Of a DNA stretch of 64,000 nt, positions 53,893 through 61,661 are shown piece after piece (positions within the stretch are counted from its first letter, which is position 1; every line of letters starts with the position of its first letter). Source of the DNA: Geothrix limicola (GTDB lineage Bacteria > Acidobacteriota > Holophagae > Holophagales > Holophagaceae); NCBI RefSeq assembly GCF_030268085.1, contig NZ_BSDE01000006.1, forward strand, positions 491 through 64,490, in the 5' to 3' direction. The position numbers and the translations under genes were made by a program. The notes under the pieces are model-generated. The model did no database searches. It worked only from the letters and a program-made list of their open reading frames with translations, and was not told the origin of the DNA.

Positions 53893-54594
53893 ATGGCACA
53901 GAAAGGACATTCATCAGTCGAAGAAGTCCTGCTCGGGCCCGGCCTCTTCCGGTTCCTGAAGGATCTGAAGGCGCACAACGACCGCGAGTGGTTCACCGAG
54001 AACAAGGCGCGGTACGAAGCCGAAGCCCGCGATCCCATGCTGCGGCTCATCGGCGCCTTCAGCGGCCCGCTGTCCGCCATCAGCCGCCACTTCATCGCCG
54101 ATCCGCGCCCCACGGGCGGGTCCATGTTCCGGATCTACCGCGACACGCGCTTCTCCAAGGACAAGAGCCCCTACAAGACCCACCTGGCGGCCCACTTCCC
54201 CCACCGCACGGTGAGCGCGGGAGGCGTCCACGGGCCGGGCTTCTACCTTCATCTGGAACCCGGCGGAAGCTTCGCCGGCGGCGGCCTCTGGCACCCTGAT
54301 GCCGATTCGCTGCTCAAGGTCCGCCAGGCCATCGTCGCCAAGTCCGCGGCCTGGAAGACCCTCCGCAAATCGGGCCTGGAGATCGAGGGCGAGGCCCTCA
54401 TGCGGGTTCCCCAGGGCTTCGCCGCGGACCATCCCTTTGCCGAGGATCTCAAGCTCAAGGACTTCTACATCACCACCGGCTTCACCAACGCCCAGGTGCT
54501 CGCGCCGGACTTCGTCGACCAGGTGGCCGCGGCCTGCCGGCAGGCGGGTCCCCTCGTGGCCTTCCTCTGCAAGGCCCTGGACCTGCCCTGGTAG
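53893..54594 (+). CDS. DUF2461-family protein
   Basis: A 233-residue protein. FRFLKDLKAHNDREWFTENKARYE at the N-terminus and FRIYRDTRFSKDKSPYKTHLAAHF are the DUF2461 (TIGR02453) signature. The C-terminus is the usual FYITTGFTNAQVLAPDFVDQV. Function is unknown. It lies alone, convergent with the MmyB-type regulator. Confidence 0.92.
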   Translation: MAQKGHSSVEEVLLGPGLFRFLKDLKAHNDREWFTENKARYEAEARDPMLRLIGAFSGPLSAISRHFIADPRPTGGSMFRIYRDTRFSKDKSPYKTHLAAHFPHRTVSAGGVHGPGFYLHLEPGGSFAGGGLWHPDADSLLKVRQAIVAKSAAWKTLRKSGLEIEGEALMRVPQGFAADHPFAEDLKLKDFYITTGFTNAQVLAPDFVDQVAAACRQAGPLVAFLCKALDLPW

Positions 54595-54616
54595 CCCATC
54601 TCCGGAACGCCGCAGT

Positions 54617-55471
54617 TCATGCGCGTTTGCGCAGGTCGTCGCCGGCTTCCCGCGCGAGGGCCCGGCAGAGCTCCGCGGTCACGTCGTCCCCGGGGAAGCA
54701 GCACTCGATGTGCAGCTCGTCGAGGGTCACGTCCCGCGGGGTTCCGAAGGTGGTGATGGTGGAGAAGAAGCGGAGCTCCCCATCCCCCTGGTGGAACACC
54801 GTCGTCAGGAGCGGCTGGGGCGCCGAATCGAGCTCGCGCACGCGCCAGCGCGCGGGCACGCCGGGATAGCTCAGGGCCTCGTCCAGCAGCCGCTTCGCGG
54901 TCATGTCCGATGGGGAGGCCGCCACCACCTGGTGCAGGTGGTGGATCAGGTCTCCCGCGACGTCCTCCCAGTTCGCCAGCACGGAGCGCAGGTCCCCGGG
55001 ATCGAAGACCTGTCGGATCATGTTGGCGTGGACGCTGGCCCGGCCGCCCATGACGAAGGTGCCGAATCGCGACGCCGCGCGGTTCGCCCTCAGGATGTCC
55101 CAGTGCCGGTTGAGGACGAAGGCGGGATAGGGTTCCTGCTGCTCGAGGATGTATTCGATGGCCCGGCGCACCCGCGCCAGCTCCGGCGTGCCCAGGGCTG
55201 TCTCGGGGTACTTCGGCGCGTAACCCGCGGCGACGAGCAGGGCGTTGCGCTCGCGCAGGGGCACGTCGAGCGTGTCGGCCAGCCGCGCGATCAGCTCCCG
55301 GCTGGGCTGGGCCTTGCCCGTCTCCACACAACTGAGATGGCGGGCGGACACCTCCGCCTCCAGCGCCAGGTCGAGCTGGCTGAGGCGCCGGGCGGACCGC
55401 CATTCCCGCAGCAGCAGGCCCACGTGCGCCGGAAGGCTGGACTGGGGCGAACGGGATGCGGTGGCCTTCAT
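54617..55471 (-). CDS. MmyB-type XRE transcriptional regulator
   Basis: A 284-residue regulator. The N-terminal HTH (LREWRSARRLSQLDLALEAEVSARHLSCVETGKAQPS) leads into the MmyB-like ligand-binding domain (PAFVLNRHWDILRANRAASRF; later HFRTISTFGT-type block TIATTFGTPRDVTLDELHIECCFPGDD). Ligands are thought to be lipid-like in some homologues. Two palindromes in the 151-base divergent region are likely operators. Confidence 0.9.
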   Translation of the reverse strand: MKATASRSPQSSLPAHVGLLLREWRSARRLSQLDLALEAEVSARHLSCVETGKAQPSRELIARLADTLDVPLRERNALLVAAGYAPKYPETALGTPELARVRRAIEYILEQQEPYPAFVLNRHWDILRANRAASRFGTFVMGGRASVHANMIRQVFDPGDLRSVLANWEDVAGDLIHHLHQVVAASPSDMTAKRLLDEALSYPGVPARWRVRELDSAPQPLLTTVFHQGDGELRFFSTITTFGTPRDVTLDELHIECCFPGDDVTAELCRALAREAGDDLRKRA

Positions 55472-55505
55472 CGGGCCATTATGCGATCCACGGGGATAGC
55501 TGTCA

Positions 55506-55543
55506 TGACCTCGGAGGTCAAGGCGTCCTGACCTCTGCGGTCA
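55506..55543. promoter_or_regulatory. Tandem palindromic operators
   Basis: TGACCTCGGAGGTCA (55506-55520) is a perfect 7-1-7 palindrome. TGACCTCTGCGGTCA (55529-55543) is a second, near-identical site, with centres 23 bases apart. They lie between the MmyB-type regulator and the hydrolase, with the first 35 bases from the regulator's start codon, and so should be its binding sites. Confidence 0.7.
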
Positions 55544-55622
55544 TTGCTCACGGTTTCCGTGCGCTTGACCATGAACCCGCCCCGTCCCCACGTGAAAGGA
55601 CGGGCCCCTTCGAGGAGTCGAC

Positions 55623-56606
55623 ATGCGACGCAGGAACGTCATGGGCCTCACCGCCGCGCTGGTGGCGGTGGGTGCGATCTCGGGCTGTCTTCCCCACCCG
55701 AAACCGGACACGGGTGCCCCTTCCGGCGCTCACGCACCGATGGATGCCGCCGCCTTTCATGCGGCCCGGCGCTTCGCCGAAACGCCTTTTGGCCGGATCG
55801 CCTACGTGGAGAGCGGGTCCGGCCCGGCCGCGCTGTTCCTCCACGGTTTCCCACTCAACGGCTTCCAGTGGCGGGGCGCGCTGGATCGGCTGTCGCCCTA
55901 CCGCCGCTGCATCGCCCCGGATTTCCTGGCCCTGGGCCATACCGAGGTGGCCGCGGGCCAGGGCGTCGCCCCCGCCGATCAGGCCGCCATGCTCGTGGCG
56001 CTGCTGGACAAGCTCGGCGTCGCTTCCGTGGATCTGATCGCCAACGACAGCGGCGGCGCCGTGGCCCAACTCCTGGTGGCCCACCACCCCGAACGCGTCC
56101 GCACGCTGCTCCTGACGAACTGCGACGCCGAGCCCGACTGCCCGCCCCCGGCGATCCGCCCGGTCATTCAAATGTCCAAGGCCGGCACCTTCGTTGATGC
56201 CGTGCTCGGGCCCCAGCTCGCCGACAAGGCCCTGGCGCGCTCCCAGAAGGGCCTCGGCGTGGCCTATTCCGATCCGGCCCACCCCACCGACGAGGCCCTC
56301 GAATGCTACCTGGGCCCGACCCTGAGTTCGGCGAAGAGGAAGGCCGAATGGCACGCCTACGCCATCGCCCTCGAGGCCAACGCCCTCGCGGGCATCGAAC
56401 CCGCGCTCCGGCGCAGCACGGTGCCCGTGCGCATCGTGTGGGGCATGGCGGACACGATCTTTTCGCGCGACAGCCCGGCCTACCTCGATCGCACCTTCGG
56501 CCATTCCCTCGGCGTGCGGCGCCTTGAAGACAGCAGGCTGTTCTGGCCCGAGGAGCGGCCCGACGTGATCGCCGAGGAGGCCCTCCACCTCTGGGGCATC
56601 CGCTAA
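55623..56606 (+). CDS. Lipoprotein alpha/beta hydrolase
   Basis: A 327-residue protein with a lipoprotein signal; the lipobox is ISGC (residues ~19-22). ALFLHGFPLNGFQW gives the oxyanion HG, and the nucleophile elbow is NDSGGA (Ser in GxSxG-like position). A cap-type insertion and HSLGVRRLEDSRLFWPEE complete the family pattern of haloalkane-dehalogenase/epoxide-hydrolase-like enzymes, but with Ser rather than Asp. Likely anchored in the outer or inner membrane facing the periplasm. It is probably regulated by the divergent MmyB-type protein. Confidence 0.85.
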   Translation: MRRRNVMGLTAALVAVGAISGCLPHPKPDTGAPSGAHAPMDAAAFHAARRFAETPFGRIAYVESGSGPAALFLHGFPLNGFQWRGALDRLSPYRRCIAPDFLALGHTEVAAGQGVAPADQAAMLVALLDKLGVASVDLIANDSGGAVAQLLVAHHPERVRTLLLTNCDAEPDCPPPAIRPVIQMSKAGTFVDAVLGPQLADKALARSQKGLGVAYSDPAHPTDEALECYLGPTLSSAKRKAEWHAYAIALEANALAGIEPALRRSTVPVRIVWGMADTIFSRDSPAYLDRTFGHSLGVRRLEDSRLFWPEERPDVIAEEALHLWGIR

Positions 56607-56632
56607 GCCCAAAAATTGCCCGATCCCCTCCC

Positions 56633-56660
56633 CCATCCAAATCTCGGATCCCGGCGTATG
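56633..56660 (+). promoter_or_regulatory. Candidate ECF (SigK-like) promoter
   Basis: CCATCC (56633-56638), 16 bases, CGTATG (56655-56660). The -35 box matches that known for mycobacterial SigK; the -10 box resembles ECF-type sites. It lies about 77 bases before the metallophosphoesterase gene, whose operon ends with a SigK-like sigma factor gene. Confidence 0.35.
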
Positions 56661-56736
56661 CATCTGTGTCCCCCTCCCCACCGGGTGGATGGCGGGAATG
56701 ATGGCCGGGATCCGGGTTCACCCGGGAGGAGGGGGC

Positions 56737-57675
56737 ATGAGTTCGCAGATGGATCGACTGACCTTCATCAAGGCCCTGGGCATCGGTGGCGCGGTGTTCG
56801 CTACCGGGCTGCCGGGCTTCGCGGAAACGCTGGGATCGCCGGCCCAGGCGAAGGCGTCGGACTTCTACTTCGTGCAGTTGACGGATACGCACTGGGGCTT
56901 CGAGGGCGCCAAGGCCAACCCCGATGCGACGGGCACCCTGCCCAAGGCCATCGACGCCGTGAACGCCCTCGACCCTCAGCCCGACTTCGTCATCTTCACC
57001 GGCGACCTCACCCACATCACGACGGATCCCGCGCAGCGCCGCAAGCGCATGGCGGAATTCAAGGCCCAAGCCGCGCGGCTGCGGGCCCCGCAGATCCGCT
57101 ACCTGCCCGGCGAACACGATGCGGGCGATGATCACAGCGAGGCCTTCCGCGAGGCCTTCGGGCCTTCCCGCTACGCCTTCACCCACAAGGGCATCCACTT
57201 CATCGCCCTCGACAACGTGTCCCAGGAGGGCTCCATCCTCGGCGAGGAGCAACTGCGCTGGTTCGCCGCCGAGCTGGATCGCGTGCCGAAGGAGGCGCCG
57301 CTGGTGATCTTCACGCACCGTCCTCTCTTCGACCTCTACCCCGATTGGGACTGGACCACCACCGACGGCGCAAAGGCCCTCGATCTGATGAAGGCCCACC
57401 GCTTCGTCACCGTGTTTTACGGGCACATCCACCAGGAGCATCACCACACGACGGGCCACATCCAGCACCATGCGGCCACCTCCCTGATCTTCCCCCTGCC
57501 CGCGCCGGGATCCGTGCCCAAGCGCGCGCCCGTGCCCTGGGATCCGGAGCATCCCTACCGGGGCCTGGGCTTCCGCCAGATCCACGCCCAGCCCAAACAC
57601 GTGAAGGAGGATCAGCTCGCCCTGTCCGAAAAGGCGCTGGCCGACAGCCTCAAGACCGCGGGGACTCACGCATGA
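56737..57675 (+). CDS. Exported calcineurin-like metallophosphoesterase
   Basis: A 312-residue protein from ATG at 56737 with GGAGG upstream. The N-terminus (RLTFIKALGIGGAVFATGLPGFA) looks like a Tat-type signal with a single Arg. Metal-site motifs are LTDTHWG (DxH), FTGDLTH (GDxx), LPGEHDAG (GNHD with the N replaced by E), FTHRP and FYGHIHQEHHH (GHxH). It should act in the periplasm on an unknown phosphoester. It overlaps the Rieske gene by four bases. Confidence 0.88.
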   Translation: MSSQMDRLTFIKALGIGGAVFATGLPGFAETLGSPAQAKASDFYFVQLTDTHWGFEGAKANPDATGTLPKAIDAVNALDPQPDFVIFTGDLTHITTDPAQRRKRMAEFKAQAARLRAPQIRYLPGEHDAGDDHSEAFREAFGPSRYAFTHKGIHFIALDNVSQEGSILGEEQLRWFAAELDRVPKEAPLVIFTHRPLFDLYPDWDWTTTDGAKALDLMKAHRFVTVFYGHIHQEHHHTTGHIQHHAATSLIFPLPAPGSVPKRAPVPWDPEHPYRGLGFRQIHAQPKHVKEDQLALSEKALADSLKTAGTHA

Positions 57676-58145
57676 CTCCGAAGCCCTCCGAAGATGAAGC
57701 GACCATCCAACCCCGTCGCGCCTTCTGCGCCTCCCTCTGCGCCCTGATGGCCGCGGCCGCCCTGCCCGGCGGGGCCCAGACGCCCGCTTCCGCCGAAAGG
57801 CCGCCAGATCCCCATCCCCTGAAGCTCACGGAGGCCACCCGCGCCCAGATGAGCCCCGGCCGGGTGCTGGACTACCGCAAGCTCGGAGCCTTCTACCTGA
57901 TGGCCGATGCGCTCGGCGTCTTCGCCCTCACGGCCGTCTGCACCCACCGCGGCTGCCTCGTGCTGTCGGAAGGTGCCACGGGCTTCGGGTGCCCATGCCA
58001 CGACAGCGCCTACGATTTCCAGGGCGAAGTCACGGAGGGCCCCGCCCAGTTCCCCCTGAAGCATCTGGCCGTCACCGAAGCCGAACCCGGCGGCCTGCTG
58101 CAGGTGGACGTGTCCACCACCGTGCCCCCTGACACGCGGCTTTGA
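57672..58145 (+). CDS. Tat-exported Rieske [2Fe-2S] protein
   Basis: A 157-residue protein. A Tat signal (PRRAFCASL) precedes the Rieske domain. Ligands C90 and H92 (CTHRGC) and C107 and H110 (CPCHDS), plus the disulfide pair C95-C109, indicate a high-potential cluster. It probably transfers electrons in the periplasm; its partner is not obvious, as the upstream gene is a phosphoesterase and no cytochrome is adjacent. Confidence 0.92.
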   Translation: MTPKPSEDEATIQPRRAFCASLCALMAAAALPGGAQTPASAERPPDPHPLKLTEATRAQMSPGRVLDYRKLGAFYLMADALGVFALTAVCTHRGCLVLSEGATGFGCPCHDSAYDFQGEVTEGPAQFPLKHLAVTEAEPGGLLQVDVSTTVPPDTRL

Positions 58146-58189
58146 TGGGGCTGGCCGAAGCACACGACCGGGGCGAGGATGGAGGCACC

Positions 58190-59281
58190 ATGTCCACGCC
58201 GCCGCTTCCCGCCCCTGCCGGTCCCGCCGGAGAAGAGGACGCGGCCCTGGTCGCGCGGGTGCGCCAAGGCCACGAAGAAGCCCTGCAGCAGCTGCACCGC
58301 CGCTACGCGCCCCTGATCTTCCACCTGGCCTGCCGCGCCCTCGATCGCGCCGCTGCCGAGGAGGTGGTCCAGGACACCTTCCTCGCCCTGTGGCGGCGGG
58401 CCTCCGATTTCGATCCCGCGCGCGGATCCTTCCGCACCTGGCTGGTGAGCATCGGCCACCACCGAATGCTGGACGAACTGCGCTCCCGTTCGCGGCGCCC
58501 CCAGGTCAGCGGCGAGCCCCTGCTGGATCAGGAGGTTCTTTCGGCGGAAGATCCGCTTCCCGATGAAACCCTGTGGCGGGAGTACCAGCGGGAGGCCGTG
58601 TCCGGCGCCCTCGCGGCCCTGCCCGAGCCCCAGCGCGCGGCCCTGCGCCTGGCCTTCTTCGCCGACCTCTCCCACCAGGAAGTGGCGAGGGCCCTGAAGG
58701 TGCCCCTGGGCACGGCCAAGACGCGGATCCGCAGCGGCCTGCGGCTGATGGAGCGCCACCTCGGCGGCCTGGTAGCCTTCCTGCTCGTCGCCCTGGGCGG
58801 CGCGGGCACCTGGGTCTACCGCCGCCACGCAACCGGCGACGCGCAGGAGCAGCGGGCCGTCCACCTCCTGGCCGACAGCCAGACCCGGGCCCTGCGCCTG
58901 CTTCCCGACACGCCCTCACTCGCGCCGGAAACAGGCCTGCACGCCACCTTCCGCGGCGCGCCCGGCGCAGGCCTCGCCGTGCTCACCCTCAGCCATTTCC
59001 CGCAGCCGCCCGAAGGCGCGCATCCCGTGCTTTGGCTACGCAGCGCCCAGGGATGGAGGCATCTGGACCTGCGCGCCCCCGATCCCAATGGGACCTCCCT
59101 CCAGATCCTCGAAGCGCCCTGGATGGCCGAGGCCTGGCCCCTGGAACTGCGCATCACCCTCGAAGCCCGCCCGGCCAGCGAGCCTGCGGGCGCTTCCGTC
59201 GTGGCCTGGAGGGAAGCCGGCGCGACTCAGCCCAACCTTCAGCCCACCACTCAGCCCGCCAATCAGCCCGCATTGCCCTGA
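58190..59281 (+). CDS. ECF sigma factor fused to a membrane helix and RskA-like anti-sigma domain
   Basis: A 363-residue protein (ATG at 58190, GGAGG upstream). Sigma-2 spans ~30-100 (EEVVQDTFLALWRRASDFDPARGSFRTWLVSIGHHRMLDELR) and sigma-4 ~135-188 (LSHQEVARALKVPLGTAKTRIRSGL). A helix at ~191-210 (LGGLVAFLLVALGGAGTWVY) is followed by ~150 residues resembling the periplasmic part of anti-sigma-K factors (GLAVLTLSHFPQPPEGAHPVLWL; later RITLEARPASEPAGASVVAW). The N-terminal cytosolic anti-sigma domain seems absent. The Gln-Pro-rich tail overlaps tyrA by 19 bases. Confidence 0.88.
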   Translation: MSTPPLPAPAGPAGEEDAALVARVRQGHEEALQQLHRRYAPLIFHLACRALDRAAAEEVVQDTFLALWRRASDFDPARGSFRTWLVSIGHHRMLDELRSRSRRPQVSGEPLLDQEVLSAEDPLPDETLWREYQREAVSGALAALPEPQRAALRLAFFADLSHQEVARALKVPLGTAKTRIRSGLRLMERHLGGLVAFLLVALGGAGTWVYRRHATGDAQEQRAVHLLADSQTRALRLLPDTPSLAPETGLHATFRGAPGAGLAVLTLSHFPQPPEGAHPVLWLRSAQGWRHLDLRAPDPNGTSLQILEAPWMAEAWPLELRITLEARPASEPAGASVVAWREAGATQPNLQPTTQPANQPALP

Positions 59282-60309
59282 GCGGACCGCGAGGACCGCA
59301 GCACGGCCCGGAACACCTCTTCCACGCCCTGGGGATCGAGGTTCGAGGCCTTCGCCCATTCCCGCCGCGCCTGCAGCTGGGAGGCCTCGCGCTCGGGATC
59401 GTGGATGGGCAGGTGCAGCTCGGCCTTGGCCCGGCCCGCGCGCAGCACCAGCTCCGTGCGCCGCGCCAGCAGGGCCACCAGCTCGCGGTCCAGCACGTCG
59501 ATGTGATCGCGGACCTCCTGCAGCGCGGGGGACTTGGTGCCCAGATCCGGAATGGAAAGCTGCTCATCGGCGCCGCTGACGGCCGCTTCCGCCAGGCTTT
59601 GGTGGACGGCCGACAGGGCCTCCAGCAGGCCCTCGCGGGCCCCGGCGGCGAAGGGGTTCTGGTTCTGCAGGGCCGCGAAGAGGTGGCCCGCGTCCTCCCG
59701 CACGGATTCGAGCGTGCGCGCGATGGCGTGAAAGGAGGGCGGCGTGAAGGGCAGGTCCGCCCCGGCACCCACGGCCAGCAGGCCCTTGGCGATGAAGAAG
59801 GTGAGCGCGTGGGTCGTGGCCATCACGCGATCGTGATCCTCGGGGTTCTGTCGCAGCACCTGGCAGCCCAGGCTTTGGAAGAGGCTTTGAGCGGCGTCCG
59901 CGGCTGCCGGGTGATGCGAGGAAGGACACAGCACCACCCGCAGGGGCCGCTCGGCGCGCGCCAGACTCACGGGCCCGAAGAGCGGGTGGGTGCCCGCGTG
60001 GGGAATGACCGCGCCGAGGTGTTCTTCCAGCAGGGCGCAGGGCCCCACCTTCACGCTGCAAACGTCGAGGACGAGCTGACCGGGACGCAGACGGGGCCGC
60101 AGTTCCTTCAGCGTTGCGCCCAGCGCCGGCACGGGCATGGCGAGCACGAGGGTGTCGGCCCCGTCGACCAGATCGGCCCGGCTGCCGGCCCGAAGCTCGC
60201 CGGGCACTTCAACCGCGGGATCCCAGGCCCGATATGCATGGCCGGCCTCGCGGAGCAGCGCGCCCAGCGCCCTCCCGAAGCGACCATAGCCCAGGATGCC
60301 GATGCGCAT
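59263..60309 (-). CDS. tyrA: Prephenate dehydrogenase-chorismate mutase fusion
   Basis: A 348-residue bifunctional enzyme; ATG at 60309 has GGAG upstream. Residues ~1-255 are prephenate dehydrogenase: RIGILGYGRFGRALG (NAD site), HAGTHPLFGP with the catalytic His, and HDRVMATTHALTFFIAKGL. Residues ~265-345 are an AroQ-type chorismate mutase (DHIDVLDRELVALLARRTELVLRAGRAK...REASQL). This order is the reverse of E. coli TyrA. It should supply 4-hydroxyphenylpyruvate for tyrosine. It converges with the sigma-factor gene, overlapping it by 19 bases. Confidence 0.93.
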   Translation of the reverse strand: MRIGILGYGRFGRALGALLREAGHAYRAWDPAVEVPGELRAGSRADLVDGADTLVLAMPVPALGATLKELRPRLRPGQLVLDVCSVKVGPCALLEEHLGAVIPHAGTHPLFGPVSLARAERPLRVVLCPSSHHPAAADAAQSLFQSLGCQVLRQNPEDHDRVMATTHALTFFIAKGLLAVGAGADLPFTPPSFHAIARTLESVREDAGHLFAALQNQNPFAAGAREGLLEALSAVHQSLAEAAVSGADEQLSIPDLGTKSPALQEVRDHIDVLDRELVALLARRTELVLRAGRAKAELHLPIHDPEREASQLQARREWAKASNLDPQGVEEVFRAVLRSSRSAQGNAG

Positions 60310-60335
60310 GGAATCTCCAAAGTCAGGAGAAAATC

Positions 60336-60566
60336 CTACCGCAGCAGCTCCCGGATGGCCGCCACCGTCGGCACGTGGCCCTGGCTTTTCACCACGCCAT
60401 CCACCACGAGGCCGGGCGTCGTCATCACGCCCCGGGCCACGATGTCGGGGTATTCGGTGACCTTCACGAGGGTGAAGTCGGCGCCGAGACCCTTCGCCGC
60501 CTCTTCGGTCCGCTCCGCCAGCAGCTTGCATTTGGCGCAGCCGGGGCCCAGCACTTCGATCTTCAT
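60336..60566 (-). CDS. Thioredoxin-fold small protein (redox-active disulfide type)
   Basis: A 76-residue protein. MKIEVLGPGCAKCKLLAERTEEA has the CxxC active site (C10, C13), with GVMTTPGLVVDGVVKSQG following. Such proteins often accompany ArsP-type permeases in ars operons and may reduce or bind a metalloid. It begins 8 bases after the permease stop. Confidence 0.9.
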   Translation of the reverse strand: MKIEVLGPGCAKCKLLAERTEEAAKGLGADFTLVKVTEYPDIVARGVMTTPGLVVDGVVKSQGHVPTVAAIRELLR

Positions 60567-60574
60567 GGGAACTC

Positions 60575-61660
60575 CTACATCAGAAGGTTGAACAGGTAGC
60601 CCACCAGCACGATGCCCACCGCGACGATTCCGAGGAAGACCGCCAGGAGCCGGGGCTTCAGCACCTTGCGGAGGATCACGGTCTCGGGGAGGGACAGGCC
60701 TGTCACCGCCATCATGAAGGCCAGCGCCGTGCCCAGGGCGGCGCCCTTGGCCAGCAGCACCTGCACGATGGGGATGATGCCCGCCGCGTTGGCGTAGAGG
60801 GGTACGCCGATGAGCACGGCCAGCGGCACGCTCCACCAGGCCGAGCGCCCCATGAAACGCGCCAGCAGCTCCGCCGGCACGTAGCCGTGGAGGAAGGCGC
60901 CCACCGCGATGCCCGCCAGGACGTAGAGCCAGACCTTGGCCACGATGTCGCGGGTCGCCTGCAGCGCCATTTCGATGCGCCGTGCGAAGCCCATGGGCGC
61001 GGAAGCTCCGACGGAGGCCTCAAAGGGGATCTCCATCACCCAGGGCTCGAGGTGGCGTTCCATGCGGAGCTTCGAGAGGATCCAGCCCGAGAGGAAGGCC
61101 ACCATCACGCCCGTCACCGTGTAGAGCAGCGCGATGCGCCACCCGAAGAGGCTGAGCAGGAGGAAGAGCGCCACCTCGTTCACCATGGGGGCCGACACGA
61201 GGAAGCTGAAGGTGGCGCCGAGGGGCACGCCCACACGCACGAAGCCGATGAAGAGCGGCACCGCCGAGCAGGAGCAGAAGGGCGTCGCGATGCCCAGCAG
61301 CGAGGCCAGCAGGTTGCCCCAGGCCCCCGTGCGCTTGGCCAGCAGATCGCGGGTGCGCTCGGGGCTGATGAAGGTCTGCACGAAGCTCACGCCCAGCACG
61401 ACGAGCCCGAGCAGCAGCAGCACCTTGGGACCGTCGTAGGCGAAGAAGGCCACCGCCTCGCCCAGGCGGCTGCCCGGGCGAAGGGCGAAGACGCTGAAAG
61501 CCAGCCAGTCCGCCGCAGGCTTCAGGCTGAGATAGATCGCGAACCAGGCCGGAAGGGCGGCCAGCAGCCATCCTCCCGAGGCCCAGAAGCCAGGTCCAGA
61601 GCTCGGTGCGGGGCGAGTCACGGGACCTTCGCAGGCGCAGCTCTTCGTTCCACTTTCCAT
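60575..61660 (-). CDS. ArsP-like permease (DUF318 family)
   Basis: A 361-residue protein with about ten helices and a Cys-rich N-terminus (CACE near the start). IATPFCSCSAVPLFIGFVRVGVPLGATFSFLVSAPMVNEVAL is the family signature with the metalloid-binding-type cysteines. ArsP proteins export trivalent methylated arsenicals. Being next to arsM, this role is plausible. It is separated by only one base from arsM. Confidence 0.88.
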   Translation of the reverse strand: MESGTKSCACEGPVTRPAPSSGPGFWASGGWLLAALPAWFAIYLSLKPAADWLAFSVFALRPGSRLGEAVAFFAYDGPKVLLLLGLVVLGVSFVQTFISPERTRDLLAKRTGAWGNLLASLLGIATPFCSCSAVPLFIGFVRVGVPLGATFSFLVSAPMVNEVALFLLLSLFGWRIALLYTVTGVMVAFLSGWILSKLRMERHLEPWVMEIPFEASVGASAPMGFARRIEMALQATRDIVAKVWLYVLAGIAVGAFLHGYVPAELLARFMGRSAWWSVPLAVLIGVPLYANAAGIIPIVQVLLAKGAALGTALAFMMAVTGLSLPETVILRKVLKPRLLAVFLGIVAVGIVLVGYLFNLLM

Positions 61661-61661
61661 C

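Noticed and set aside
58573-60591. A plus-strand frame of 672 codons through the sigma-factor and tyrA genes
   Set aside because: It is out of frame with the sigma factor and antisense to tyrA and the thioredoxin-like gene; its composition is typical shadow sequence.
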